A stretch of 64,000 nucleotides of DNA from Pectinophora gossypiella (lineage: Eukaryota; Arthropoda; Insecta; Lepidoptera; Gelechiidae): positions 9,713,840 to 9,777,839 of the forward strand of contig NC_065424.1 of assembly GCF_024362695.1 (NCBI RefSeq), written 5' to 3'. The number at the start of each line of letters is the position of its first letter. Within the stretch, counting starts at the first letter, position 1. A program made the translations under genes and the position numbers. Below the pieces are notes generated by a model that searched no databases, was not told where the DNA came from, and was given only the letters and a program-made list of their open reading frames with translations. This document shows positions 49,886 through 61,361 of this stretch, piece after piece.

Positions 49886-50632
49886 CCATATCTGATCCAA
49901 CTATCAAGCAACAATAATTTTTATATTATATTTCTGAATAACAATTACGTACCCGAGCAATGGAAAACTAGTAAATTATCACGTTAAATCTTTTACAGCG
50001 CCATCTATAAGTTTCTTGTGGAACTTAGACTGGAAAGTTCCTTATTAGAATAACTGAAAAAAGTGTGACAATGGTGACATTCGTTCAATTTATTAATATT
50101 AATCTAATATTGGCTAAAAGAACTCTTTTCCAGGCCATAAATACTTTAAAAAAATAACGCTGTAACTAACGCAATGATACCGAAAAACAACTTATGATTA
50201 AATATGAAATTTTTGGCCTATACTTCCGGATCTCCTGTAAGTAGGTACACTGAAAATGTATATTTTTCAACCTTGGTGCTGGCAGAATTGTCCCTGTTGA
50301 CAGAAGCCATCATTTAATAAATAAAAAAATGAAATTGACGCCAAAACAAATCGATGGCAACCTTACTCTCCCACGTACCCTCACTATACATATAACAACA
50401 AACATTAAGTAATGTAGGTATATAGTATGGCGGCGCTGGCGCAGGTTGCATGACGTCACCGCGTCACCTTGCGCCCACGCATATGCACGGTTGTTATTGC
50501 TGTTTATTGAATTGCGAGTGAGTGTTTTACTTTGGAATTGTATTATTATTGAAGATTTTAAAGGAGTTTCATTGAAGTAACTTGGTGATGTGAAGGTTTT
50601 ATGGATGAATGAACCATTTACACAGGAAAAAA
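49886..50632. other. Spacer with an unsupported minus frame
   Basis: The 134-codon minus frame 50310-50714 spans into the SINE-A head and shows no protein-like features. Confidence 0.35.
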
Positions 50633-50958
50633 TTACCTCTGTGGTGCAGTGGTTGAGCGTTGAGCTCACGATCCGGAAGTCCCGGGTTCGATTCCCGATG
50701 AGGACATAGCACAAAAATTACTTTGTGCTCCCTAGTTTGGTTAAAACATAACTGGCTGATCACCAGATTGTCCGAAATTAAGATGATCCGTGCTTCGGAA
50801 GGTACGTTAAGCCGTTGGTCCCGGTTTCTACTTACTGATGTAAGTAAGTAGTCGTTACATGAGCCATGTCAGGGGCCTTTGGCGGCTCAATAGTAACCCT
50901 GACACCAGGGTGAATGAGGTTGTACTCCACCTCACAACCCACACGATAGAAGAAGATC
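50633..50958 (+). mobile_element. SINE-A, full length
   Basis: Head CCTCTGTGGTGCAGTGGTTG, B box GGGTTCGATTCCC, shared core, tail CACAACCCACACGATAGAAG. Confidence 0.9.
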
Positions 50959-51119
50959 TACAAAGGCAATATTGCTATTTGATACTAAACCTGTTTGCAT
51001 TTATTTTTGTAACCATTAATGCATTTTAGAAGAATTCTTAGACCCCGGGTTCTTTCATTGTCAAATAAACTTTAGACTATCACCACACCCCGGACACTTC
51101 ATACAAACAGCCTCGTTTT

Positions 51120-51305
51120 ACACAGACACCACACACTGACGTTATCGTACACGCGCATCTGTGTGTGTGACGTCTGACGCCATACTATTCTAGTCTAAAC
51201 TATGTTCGAGAAGGGGGGAGGTAAACCTATCTCAGACGCTGGTGGGGAGCGGAGAGTTGCCGTTCTATACGTCTTACCTAGTATTATTCCTTATTCTATG
51301 CTATC
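51120..51305 (-). repeat. Repeat BB, reverse copy
   Basis: CATCTGTGTGTGTGACGTCT, GGTGGGGAGCGGAGAGTTGC and GCCGTTCTATACGT; sister of 41218. Confidence 0.68.
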
Positions 51306-51475
51306 ACTTAAGACTAACAAAAGTGGATACTTAGTAAAAAAAATGTAACACCTAATTGCTTGTGACTTAAAAAAAATAAGAAAAAAGTTTTCTAGACTCA
51401 CCTCTAAGGCACTGTCTTCTTTGATCCTGAAACAATAACGAAAAAATAAATAACAATTGTAATAACGTTAAAATA

Positions 51476-51590
51476 CTGCATTGGGCTGGTTTTCCCTTCG
51501 CTTGTTGGAAGGTCAGACAGGCAGTAGCTTCTGTAAAAACCCTACAAATAAAGAAAAAAACCGGATCTGTCAAATCATCAGGTTAGGGGC
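51476..51590 (+). repeat. SINE-D 3' part with a 20-base insert
   Basis: TGCATTGGGCTGGTTTTCCC and CTGTCAAATCATCAGGTTAG, with CTACAAATAAAGAAAAAAAC between CTGTAAAAACC and the end. Confidence 0.72.
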
Positions 51591-51939
51591 TTTTCGGCGG
51601 GAAACGGGAACGGGACAGTTGCTTTCTTCATTGAGTAATCTAAATAATTAATACGAAGTGGTGTTTTGTGGTTAATGATCGCATTAAGTTAGTCGGAAGA
51701 CATTCGCGAGTGTTATTATATTGGAGTATTCAATAAACAAAGTGTATCTGCCTATTTTCGCTTCGTGCCGGGAAGCCGCTTCATAACTCAAAAGTTTATG
51801 CGGACTTTTGAATTAATTCGTTTGGGGTTCGGAGTAGGAGTCTACTCCGAGGGTGGGAGCTTAGGTTTCATCATCATCACCTTTCATCATTTCATTAATC
51901 ATCAAGAAAAAAAATACGTCAGACATGGCTGTATGGGCA

Positions 51940-52036
51940 TAGTTCCCTTTGCCTTACCCTTCGGGGAAAACCAAGACAAAAATCAGGTTAGGTAAGCGGA
52001 CCGACCCTGTGGAAACGGGATAACGCTAGGGAGATG
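51940..52036 (+). repeat. SINE-D 3' part
   Basis: TTGCCTTACCCTTCGGGGAA, AGGTTAGGTAAGCGGACC and GGGATAACGCTAGGGA. Confidence 0.66.
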
Positions 52037-52540
52037 ACGAATAACGTTACAAATTATTGCACAGATGATGTAATTTGCTTAGAACACAATTGCTAGTAAT
52101 TCTTTATAAATTTGAATATTTTCAACACAAACATCTAAAAACTAAAACGCAATAAGTAATGACAGCTTCATAACAATTCTAGGACATGAAGTTTTTATTA
52201 CGACGAAACACAAATGGACTTGATAGTGTAAACATTTCCTATATTAAGCACATTACAAAAAGGAGATTGCTTGCATTGAATAGAAAAATAAGAAAAAAAA
52301 ACACAGGTAAAAAATAACTTCTTTAGTCGCGTGGGCTAACACGCGCCAAGGTGACGGTTCCAGCCAATCAGATGGCTCTATATTTGTGACGTCACAGTCG
52401 CTCGCGCATGGAACTGAGATGACTAACATGTGTATTGAAGTGAACTATGGACATTAAGTAGTAAAGTTGTTATTCTTAGATTTTATGGTGCTAGGTAATG
52501 TGCAAAATTTTTAAAATGTAAGTATGATTTTAGCCAATAT
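52037..52540. other. Spacer, nothing recognised
   Basis: No gene or repeat family was seen. Confidence 0.3.
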
Positions 52541-52567
52541 GGTACGGTCACGAGTACTAATATGTAA
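52541..52567 (+). repeat. MITE-F left-end scrap
   Basis: GGTACGGTCACGAGTACTAA, cut at ATGTAAAC by SINE-B. Confidence 0.62.
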
Positions 52568-52682
52568 ACCCGCATAGGGTCTGCGTGGTGGACTATGCTC
52601 CATACCCCCTCCAGTTGATTAAGGGGAGGCCTGTGACCAGTAACGAGATGTAGGTATACATGTATATGCTGTTTATGTCTTA
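52568..52682 (+). mobile_element. SINE-B tail
   Basis: GGTGGACTATGCTCCATACC, TTGATTAAGGGGAGGCCTGT and GCTGTTTATG. Confidence 0.74.
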
Positions 52683-53254
52683 TGTAATACGTTACCTATG
52701 TTACTGATAGAAAATAACTTTTCCTAAATATGATGCATCATAGCATAGCCATATAGAACTCTACCCAACACGATAGGGTTTGTAGGCGTGAGTCACATCT
52801 GTCCTTAAGGAGTGTACTTAAGGAGTGGCAGTCTGCGCCTGCACATGTGTACGCTATCAGCATATCATCTCATTTATCAGGCGAACAGGTTGAGGTGAAT
52901 TCATTAGCATTACAATTTGAATGTTGCATGCATCGCATACCGGACTACGTTAGAAAGGTGAGGTGTGCGTTGTAGCGGGAAGCTTTTTATGTGTTCACTA
53001 TTTGGTTGAATAAATAGGGAATGTTTCTCACCAGGAAAGCAGAAAGGGATTATCATAAAAATTAAAGACAAGACAAGAAACAGTTTATACACATAAACTA
53101 ACTCTCGTAATCGCTTATGGGGTGGGCAGAGCCTCAATTAATCCCATGTATTTTTATCACTGTCACTGTTTAACATAACATAACATGCAATACGCCTGTG
53201 TATAAGGGGCAGGCAGATATAGCAACTCCTCGTCAGCTATGTTTAAATCACATG
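52683..53254. other. Spacer, no gene recognised
   Basis: One 75-codon minus frame (52910-53137) has no support. Confidence 0.3.
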
Positions 53255-54075
53255 TGGGGTCTATATTAATATCCATAATTGAAAATGCCTATATTGAAAA
53301 TCCGTAATCATTTAAACATCATTAAAATCTATAACTTTAAAATATATACGTATATATAAAAAGTATATCTTTAATATACATAATTTCAATATAAATAACG
53401 ATTCAAAAATATATAACTAACACCCTTAATTTTAATACTCATAAACCTATACTCTTAATATAATATAATGCAAATAAAATTACAAAGTGCCTGACAAAAC
53501 GTTAAAAGCAACCACCCACATTTAAAAGTTGTGAATGCCTGATAAATTTCAGGAAATAAAAACATCTCAATGGAAATGCAAAAACTTATAAATGGTTGCC
53601 CTCCAGCACAAAAGAAACGAAAATACACTTAAAGATCAGATAAAATAAATCACACTACAAAACAAACTAAAAAAAACTAAAACTAAATAAAACTGAATTT
53701 TAACAGCTATTGCTGCGAACTTAAAATTATTTTAAGCCTCATTATGATTTGTGAGTTCGACGTAAAATAAATAATAATTATAAATGATTTTGTAAATAAA
53801 TGTTTATTGTACCATTACCACTTTCAATTCATAAAAATCTTTAATGCTATGCTCTGTTCAGAGACAGGTATTAACTACTTACATAATATGTTAATATTAT
53901 GGATTTTCAGATTTATTGCTTTTTATGTTATGAATTTTAAAGTTATAATTTTTAAAGTTGTGGATTTTCATTAATATGCTTAATAATGATATATATTTTT
54001 ATGTTATTCATTCGAATTGGTATGCAAATACAGTTATGTCAAGTCTGTTATGGATTTTCAAAATAGAGTTATTAA
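53255..54075. repeat. Degenerate AT-rich repeats in two opposed arms
   Basis: 53255-53480 carries units like ATAACTTTAAAATAT. 53890-54075 carries the reverse form (TATGAATTTTAAAGT, TATAATTTTTAAAGT) at about 15-bp steps. The middle is AT-rich without repeats. Confidence 0.6.
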
Positions 54076-54147
54076 TTTTATGCAACTTAAGGGACACCCC
54101 ACATGTGGGTAGGGCGAGCCCAAGTACATCCCACGCAAGATGTTTAC

Positions 54148-54164
54148 TGTGTGTGTTAGTGTGT

Positions 54165-54219
<55 letters not shown>

Positions 54220-54232
54220 TGTGTGTAGTGTT
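54148..54232. repeat. (GT)n microsatellite
   Basis: An almost pure GT run; the open frames through it are artefacts. Confidence 0.95.
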
Positions 54233-54444
54233 TTCACAGCATATTTTCCCGCTCTCGCTGAGACCACACCTTACCTCGACTGAACAAATAGCGAATTCGT
54301 GATGTTGTACAAAGCACATTAGCTCAAACAAAAAGTGTACCACATACGACGACAGTTGCTTAACCCAATGTAATGTGGTGATTGCTGTGACCAAGGATCA
54401 TCACGACTGCTGTCACGCAGGTTAAACAGTGAGATTTTTACCAG

Positions 54445-54510
54445 GCTGTAGTGAGCTCGGTGAGGTATGGGTACTTAGTTCATCTTGCGATGGATGTACC
54501 ACTTAACAAA
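54445..54510 (+). repeat. SINE-P fragment
   Basis: GCTCGGTGAGGTATGGGTAC and TCATCTTGCGATGGATGTAC. Confidence 0.7.
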
Positions 54511-54537
54511 GTTATGTTATGTTCGTAGCAAAACACA

Positions 54538-54862
54538 TAACATAAACAGCCTATATACGTCCCACTGCTGGGCACAGGCCTTCCCTCGATCAACCGGAGG
54601 GGGTATGGAGCATACTCCACCACGCTGCTCCACTGCGGGTTGGTGGAGGTGTTTTTACGGCTAATAGCCGGGACCAACGGCTTAACGTGCCCTCGGAAGC
54701 AAGGAAACATCTACTTTTTCTGACAATCAAGCCTGAAAAGTCCTTACCAAACAAAGGACAGTCTCACATAGTGATTTCGACAATGCCCCCATCGGGAATC
54801 GAACCCAGACCTCCAGATCGTGAGCCTAATGCTCTAACCACTAGACCACGGACGCTGTTAAC
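54538..54862 (-). mobile_element. SINE-B, full length
   Basis: AACAGCCTATATACGTCCCA to GACCACGGACGCTGTTAAC; very close to 43168. Confidence 0.88.
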
Positions 54863-54984
54863 AACATAACAAAATAAAATATTACATAAATTCACGCCTA
54901 TAACCTAACGGAACAGGTAGAGCTACAACAAGAACTTGCAACCACTTGTAAAGCCAGGAAGTTCTAGAACAAAGAATAATATAC

Positions 54985-55140
54985 TCATACAATGATAACA
55001 CCCCGCCCCGCACTAATTCGTATCGGGCGCCGAGCTAGATTTACCTCACCCCCTCTGGGTCTCACTTTAGTCTAAATGACTGTCGCGCGCGATTTGTCTG
55101 TCTCTCTCGCACTTAACCGTTAGACGGCATACGGTAAGAA
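54985..55140 (+). repeat. Repeat BB, diverged
   Basis: CCCGCCCCGCACTAATTCGT, ATTTACCTCACCCCCTCTGG and TCTCACTTTAGTC. Confidence 0.58.
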
Positions 55141-55204
55141 CGAGATATTGTATGGAGTGTCCGATTTGATGGATAAATTAAACCTACTTATTGCAACAAG
55201 CAAT

Positions 55205-55439
55205 AAGGCCAAGGCCGGTCATAGGATGGGTGACCACAAAAAAAAAGTTTTCATCTCGAGCTCCTCCGTGCTTCGGAAGGCACGTTAAGCCGTTGGTCCC
55301 GGCTGCATTAGCAGTCGTTAATAACCACCAATCCGCACTGGGCCCGCGTGGTGGTTTAAGGCCCGATCTCCCTATCCATCCATAGGGAAGGCCCGTGCCC
55401 CAGCAGTGGAGACGTTAATGGGCTGGTGATGATGATTGA
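55205..55439 (+). mobile_element. SINE-C, 5' truncated, 10-bp target duplication
   Basis: Starts within the 5S-like block (AAGGCCGGTCATAGGATGGG) and keeps the core and tail. Flanked by AACAAGCAAT at 55195-55204 and 55440-55449. Confidence 0.86.
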
Positions 55440-55478
55440 AACAAGCAATCAGCTCTAGATAGAGCTGATTGCTTGTTT
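55439..55478. repeat. Perfect 18-bp hairpin next to SINE-C
   Basis: AAACAAGCAATCAGCTCT, loop AGAT, AGAGCTGATTGCTTGTTT. The left arm contains the SINE-C target duplication, so a third copy of that 10-mer lies in the right arm inverted. Confidence 0.85.
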
Positions 55479-55816
55479 ATAGATTATACAGTCAATGGTT
55501 CGTCTCTTGGCGAACACTCCCTCTGTCGGATTTAACGACATGCCCGGGAAGATAAAGCAGCTGAACGTGTTCTGTTTTTAGTGAGATTTATAGAGACCAT
55601 TCTGTAGATTTTTTTTATGTTCTCTACAATTATCTACGGTTGAGATCATTCACGTGGACGTAAAGATATCTTCTACATAATAATGTTTCGTTTTTACACA
55701 TACATAAATAATCTCACGCCCGTAATCTGAAATAGAGTGCGCAGAGCCACAAGAATCCATCGAGGGAGTTTCTCAATGTTTGAAAGGGAATTTTTCATTG
55801 TATGAAGTTATGATCG

Positions 55817-55882
55817 TCGTGGAGATCCTTGGGGGAGGCCTATGCCCAGCAGTGGGCGTCGTACGGCTGATGATGATGATGA
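55817..55882 (+). repeat. RTE-T LINE tail
   Basis: TGGAGATCCTTGGGGGAGGC, CCCAGCAGTGGGCGTCGTAC and a GATGATGATGATGA tail. Confidence 0.75.
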
Positions 55883-56249
55883 AGTTCGTATACGGCTAAG
55901 TTTGTTTGATGTTTGTGTATGCTAAACAAAAGTTTTTCTCGTTGATGAAACATTTTAAAAATGCTTATCTTTAAGTTTACATAACATACATACGGACTCG
56001 GTCCCGAAGTTCTGTCACTGGCACATTATTTTTAAATTTCAAACATGATTTTAAAAGAATTTTATTGCATTCCATTTTTGAATGTTTAAGAAAGAAACAA
56101 AATACATGTTTAGTGGACTACCAAAATTAACAATACTTACAGCTGTAGCAATATTATGGCGCTGATTTACAGCTGCAGCCGATTTATCAACAAAAACAAT
56201 TGAACAAACTGGGCTCCTAAATCTAAACTCATTTTGTTCCTATGTTTAA

Positions 56250-56388
56250 TAAGGCATCATCGAAGTAATTCTCCTAAAAAGCTATTATATGCTATTTGAC
56301 ATTTGTTTGCATTGCGCACTTACTTTTAAATGCGCAAATGTCAAATTGCAATATTGCTTTCTTAGATGAATAGGCTTCTTGACAACAT
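56250..56388. mobile_element. MITE-Q, near-complete
   Basis: ATCATCGAAGTAATTCTCCT at the left and TTGCAATATTGCTTTCTTAG at the right, with CATTGCGCACTTACTTTTAA in the centre. Confidence 0.72.
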
Positions 56389-56394
56389 AGGCAA

Positions 56395-56555
56395 ATGAGA
56401 CACTTTTTACGAAACGTCAAAACGAAAGTTTTCTTTGGAGTTTGTATGGAAATACTGTCCTGTGACGTCATCAATAAAAGCGGTCAAATGTCGTACTCCT
56501 TGTTACTTGATTCATAAATAAAATTCGAAAATAAGTCGAAAAGTAAAATGAGATT
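56395..56555. repeat. Repeat Y copy
   Basis: TTTTTACGAAACGTCAAAAC, CTGTGACGTCATCAATAAAA; sister of 14788. Confidence 0.5.
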
Positions 56556-56942
56556 GATTTTTGATCATCTTAGATTGGCTTCTTTTTCTAGATTAGCATT
56601 TCATAATTTATCTTTACCCCAGTCAAATACCAAATTGCATCGAAATGGCCTTTTTAACCCCCATGAATAATGACTGTTTTTGCTGACTAGTAGCTCATCT
56701 CACCATAATTGTATTTGCCGATCTATCTATCTACGTATTTGAGGAAGCAAATAGACCCAGAAGCCAGCTATTACAGAAAAATAAAAAAAGCAAACAATAC
56801 AATGTTCCGGTCTACTGAAACTGACTCGTTCAAGGCCAGTACTATTGTAGGTGAAGATTAAGTAGTTGGAAAACACTTATAATAAAAAAAAATATATCCG
56901 CGATAGAGATGGGAACCTTTTGAAAAGTTGGTTAATAAAACT

Positions 56943-57110
56943 ATTCATCACTAATTTAAGAGTCACGCTCTTGTCGGTGCAGCATTCTCCATTCTTGTCT
57001 ATCAAAGACCAATTCTTCACTTCCTTATAAGACACGACGTTTGCCTTCTCTTTGATCTGTTCCATGTAAGCTCTTCTTGGTTTTCCCCTTCCTCTCTTTC
57101 CTCATCTGAA
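56943..57110 (-). pseudogene. RTE-2 LINE C-terminal fragment
   Basis: Minus strand: RKERGRGKPRRAYMEQIKEK, ANVVSYKEVKNWSLIDKNGE, then the end with GAGCGTGACTCTTAAATTAG. The frame is broken near the end. Confidence 0.76.
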
Positions 57111-57245
57111 TACAGAGCAAGACAACTCACGGCGCATTGGCGCTTCTGCACTGTAAAGTCGCGAAATGTAAATAAATAAATAAATATATACTTAAATAAA
57201 TAAATAAATAATTATAAATAAGACAAACAGTCGGTCAATGCAGGG

Positions 57246-57839
57246 CAGCGTTGCCAGACGTCCCGATTTTGGCGGGACGTCCCGATTTTTAAATCAAAAT
57301 TTAATGTCCCGCGCGGGACAGACTCAGTCCCGCTTTTCGGGAATAACTCGACCGTGCGTGCAACGTACTGAGAAAGCGCGGGCGGATGGCACAGACAAGC
57401 GTGGACTTGCCGTCTGGTTGGCGGTAGGGTAAATCTGATTAAAAATATCATATTTTTCATCATCAGTCGTACGACGCCCACTGCTGGGCATAGGCCTCCC
57501 CCAAGGATCTCCACGACGATCGGTGCTGCGCTGCCCGCATCCAGCGGCTTCCCGCGACCTTCACCAGATCGTCGGTCCACGGTCGGTATCATATTTTTAT
57601 TAAAATATATTTTCTATGAATATTTTTGCTATCTAGGTATTATCACGTAAACGTGACAATAGATATTAGAAACTTTTGAGTTCAAATTAACTCAAATTAA
57701 AAGATAAATATTCAAAAACTTTTTATTATATAAGTACGTTTTTTTTTACTATGACCTGCTTTCGACGAAAGAATCCCGCTTTTTTCACTCAAAAAGTTCC
57801 AAAATCCCGACTTGGCAAAAAAAATATCTGGCAACGTTG
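57246..57839. mobile_element. hAT-like non-autonomous element, 594 bp
   Basis: Ends CAGCGTTGCCAGA and TCTGGCAACGTTG are inverted (12 of 13). Flanks ATGCAGGG (57238-57245) and ATGCTGGG (57840-57847) are an 8-bp duplication with one change, as for hAT elements. The interior repeats TCCCG/CGGGA; there is no transposase frame. Confidence 0.78.
57458..57586 (-). mobile_element. RTE-T LINE end nested in the hAT-like element, 12-bp target duplication
   Basis: CATCATCAGTCGTACGACGC to GATCGTCGGTCCAC (reverse of RTE-T). Flanked by perfect TATCATATTTTT at 57446-57457 and 57587-57598. Confidence 0.9.
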
Positions 57840-57914
57840 ATGCTGGGCGGTCTGCCTCTACAGAGTGATAGTTGGCGAGCCAAATCATGGCAGTATACAA
57901 AAGTTGTACTCGAC

Positions 57915-57972
57915 AGGCGACACCAGGGTTGATGAGGTTGGTTCTTCACAACCCACACGATGGAAGAAGACC
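57915..57972 (+). repeat. SINE-A tail
   Basis: CGACACCAGGGTTGATGAGG and CACAACCCACACGATGGAAG. Confidence 0.75.
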
Positions 57973-58259
57973 TTACCACCTACCTACCCTCATTACCTTC
58001 ATTGACTTCATTGGTAAATGAGTCATGATAATGAATGAAACTGGCCTTATGACCATACGAAGTCGTTCCGGGTAGCTTGACATCATCGCGTAGGCGGCCT
58101 TAGTGCGAAAAACGGGTCTTTGCACACCATGCGAGCATTGTCATTAATATATGACAGCCTTTTGGTTATCGCGAGCGAATTGTTCTTGGAATTATTGAGT
58201 TTCAAACAATTCTTTTTTTCTTATGTCAATTTAGTGATACCGATATACACACAATCCAA

Positions 58260-58500
58260 ATTTATTTTAAGTTATAAGTACCTGTCACTTTCTTATCCGC
58301 CGAAAAGGAAAGGGACGGGTAATCGACAGGCATAAAATTTATGGAACTCATGTTTTTACAATATTTACAATGGTCAATAACCCGATATAATTTAGTTGAT
58401 AGCAAACGTCTGACGGGTTGCATATCAACGAGTTTGACGTGTGCTATTTGATTCGCCCAGGTTAATCATTGATTCACTCATTCATTTTAAAATTTGTTGT
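58260..58500. mobile_element. MITE-O, rearranged
   Basis: CTTTCTTATCCGCCGAAAAG and GGGTAATCGACAGGCATAAA join left-arm and interior sequence out of the usual order; GACGTGTGCTATTTGATTCG follows. Confidence 0.68.
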
Positions 58501-58619
58501 ATGTTGCATCAGTAGTAGTTTTTATGCCTAAGATAAGGTTAAGATCTATTTACCTAGTTTAGGCACCAAAAACTACTCTCAAGTATCATTTTTTATATAT
58601 TTTGTATCTTTTGTCATCA

Positions 58620-59137
58620 TCGTCATCAATTTAAGAGCCACGCTCTTGTCGGTGCAGCATTCTCCATTCTTGTCTATCAGTGACAATTCTTTGACTTGCT
58701 TATAAGACACGACGTTCGCCTTCTCTTTAATCTATAGAATAGAATAGAAAAGAAAAAGTTTATTATAAAAGGACGCCACACACAAAAAAAAGTCAACAAC
58801 ATCATATCAAATAACCACTAAAACAATTACAAAAAAGCAAGACGGATGTTTGTCGAAATGACCATAAGGTGGTGGTGGACGTCCTGAGATAAAAGGAATC
58901 TGTTCTATGTAAACTCTTCTTGGTCTTCCCCTTCCCCTCTTTTGTTCTATGATGTTTTTAATAAATTTGTCGTGTCTTATTTAATGTCCAATCATCTCGC
59001 CTCTTCCGTCCTTAATAACTGTAAAAAATATTTCTCTCTTTTCCCTTACTCTTACTAACACTAGCTCCTTCATTAGTAATTCTCTTCCAACTTATTCTTT
59101 CCATCCTCCTCCAACAAAACATTTCCAAGACGTCGTT
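58620..59137 (-). pseudogene. RTE-2 LINE, longest fragment, with an insertion
   Basis: From right to left the minus strand encodes LEMFCWRRMERISWKRITNE, then after a frame break ARMIGHLIRHDKFIKNII-like and RGRGRPRRVYIE-like sequence, then the RTE-2 end. The CWRRMERISW block is typical of RTE reverse transcriptases. Split by 58734-58896. Confidence 0.78.
58734..58896 (-). mobile_element. Retroposon 3' end nested in RTE-2
   Basis: Starts ATAGAATAGAATAGAAAAGA (reverse of a TTCTA-rich tail) and TTTATTATAAAAGGACGCCA. Flanked by AATCT on both sides (58729-58733, 58897-58901). The uninterrupted relative at 56943 reads straight through (TTTGATCTGTTCC). Confidence 0.72.
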
Positions 59138-59329
59138 TTTTTTTGTAAAGTATAGCCACATCACATACATTAAAACATTTTACATTTAGAAGGTTACGGT
59201 ATTGTGACTAATATATATGACAATTACGGCGTACATAACTTATATACGTACAATTAAAAGTAAGTATTTAAAAGTTTAAGTTATATTTAAGCCGTTACCG
59301 CGTTGCCGCCGTTTGTTGTCGTGTGTCTT

Positions 59330-59467
59330 TGGGCACGTTAAGCCGTTGGTCCCGGCTATTAGCCGTAAAAACACCTCCACCAACCCGCAGTGGAGCAGCG
59401 TGGTGGAGTATGCTCCATACCCTCTCCGGTTGATTGAGAGGAGGCCTGTGCCCAGCAGTGCTATTTA
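59330..59467 (+). mobile_element. SINE-B 3' half
   Basis: GGCACGTTAAGCCGTTGGTC, GTGGAGCAGCGTGGTGGAGT and GAGGCCTGTGCCCAGCAGTG. Confidence 0.8.
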
Positions 59468-59799
59468 TGTTATGTGTTATCTTTTGTACTGAAATAATTT
59501 TATCTTATCCGTCCCTATTCTTCAGTGGATAAGAATATTAAAATGTGTACTGGAATTATGATCATTATGGAGCCTATGGAGGTCAAAGAGCAATACGGGA
59601 AAGAAGAAGACATACTCAGGGGTTCCCCAAGTGGCAGAAAATGTTGTATTCAAAAATTAAAAAAAAAAAAACAACAAAAAATATTATTAATATTATTATT
59701 TTATTATTAAGTTTTTAAAATTAATTAATGAATATTAAAAAATATTTATTTTTCAAAATTGGCTTACATAGTCAGCGCTTTTTAAACGTCAAAAATTAA

Positions 59800-59982
59800 A
59801 TAGTGGCCCCGATTCCTGCAGACACCTTATTTTACTTTAAGTTATACCTGTCATTTTCTAATCCACCGAAAAGGAAAGGGACAGATGATTGACAGCTCTT
59901 AATTTTAGGAAGAATGAGTACATGAATGAATAACCCGGGCGAATCAAAAAGGTATGTCGCTGGTATGCAAACCGTTTGGAGG
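59800..59982. mobile_element. MITE-O left half
   Basis: GTGGCCCCGATTCCTGCAGA to GGTATGCAAACCGTTTGG; close to 17172. Confidence 0.78.
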
Positions 59983-60267
59983 AGGATACTAAAATAAAGG
60001 CAGGTTTCTAGTGCAAGTAGTAGCTTATAACGAACTACTAACGAAGATTCACCATATGACGTGTAGTGAGTAAAGGCTGGTAAAGAGGCCATCCAGTGAC
60101 CTCTTAATCCACTATAGATGTTCAGAAACAATGTGTGTTCCGGTCAACTGACACGCAAGGTTGGAAGCGAACAGGTGTACTTAGATGGGAGCACTTAGAT
60201 AAGATCGATTGTTTGAGATTTAAATGAGTATTCTGTTTTGTTGTTGGAATATCTTTGGATTACTCAG

Positions 60268-60341
60268 TGTACCCTGACACCAGGGTTGATGAGGTTGGTA
60301 TTCCACCTCACAACCCACACGATAAGAAGAGAAGAAGATAG
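60268..60341 (+). repeat. SINE-A tail
   Basis: ACCCTGACACCAGGGTTGAT and CACAACCCACACGATAAGAA. Confidence 0.78.
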
Positions 60342-60489
60342 TCAATGTAGCTTAATTAGTTAGTTAGTGGGCTCTGTTTTCCGCATTTAGACTCTAAGAT
60401 GGCCCGTTATGCGTGCTAAGCGTGCCTTCCAGAAGCTCAGAAGCCTCTTGGGGTTTCCACATATATTTTATTCTAAAGCTTCATTAAAA

Positions 60490-60614
60490 AAAAGTCTTAG
60501 CCAAACAAAGGCCAGTCTTACAAAGTGATTTCGACAATGTCTCCATTTGGAATCAAACCAGGACCTCCTGATCGCGAGCGCAACTCTAAACATTAGACCA
60601 GTGACGCTGTTAAA
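60490..60614 (-). mobile_element. SINE-B head part
   Basis: AAAGTGATTTCGACAATGTC, AATCAAACCAGGACCTCCTG and CATTAGACCAGTGACGCTGT; B box decayed. Confidence 0.74.
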
Positions 60615-60681
60615 CTATGTTATTTTAAACTAATTATATACGGTTAATGGCAATAAATCAATTCCCTACTCTATTTGCCAT

Positions 60682-60834
60682 GTACGGTCACGAGCATTAA
60701 TATGTATACAATTTGGTACCATGTCACATTAACTTTTTTGACAAATTGAACTGTAAGTCTCATTGAATGTCAAATATGTTAGTGCGACAGAGTCCTAAAG
60801 TAGGTACATCATATTGCTCATTCATGACTGTACT
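60682..60834 (+). mobile_element. MITE-F, complete
   Basis: GTACGGTCACGAGCA to ATTCATGACTGTAC, with a short duplication CATTCATG near the right end. Confidence 0.87.
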
Positions 60835-61361
60835 TACTTAAGAGTCTTTTTTGTAATTATTTCTTTTTATTTTGGTGCAATAAAGTGTAAGTATTTGTAT
60901 TGCATTGTCTATTTAAATGGGACTTAGACCCCAGCTATGGCTGGCGAGGAGGTGTATTATAGACCTCCTTCCCTTCAAGGATACAGGCGTGTTGTCATGT
61001 TATATTAAGTACCTTAATACCGAATTTATAAAAGCAAAAATATTTTTCCACTCATATTATTAACAGCGATCGCGTGGAGGTGTATTGGCACGTATAAGTT
61101 GCGCATGCGATGAAATTATGCAAAAATGACACAGTTTCTCAAGGCCCATTTTAACTTGACCCTTATGTAGGCATGTATTTATAATAACGATCAATAACTT
61201 ACGAAGGTAGTCTTGTTTCCATCTTTAATGGACAAGTTACGTTATGGGTTGGTAAAGCGCCCATTCATAATTTAATAAGGCATGTGTTTTCTTTTTTTAT
61301 TAATTGATTTGAGTGCGTTTGGCCACGATTCAGCCTGGTATAAAGCAGCGATGCAGTGGAG
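60835..61361. other. Spacer, no gene recognised
   Basis: No supported frame or repeat family was seen. Confidence 0.3.

Noticed and set aside
50310..50714. 134-codon minus-strand gene
   Set aside because: The frame begins inside the SINE-A head at 50633-50700 and the remainder shows no conserved composition, start context or splice site.
54008..54394. 128-codon minus frame
   Set aside because: It is carried by the (GT)n run and flanked by SINE-P and AT-rich repeats; no protein-like segment remains outside the run.
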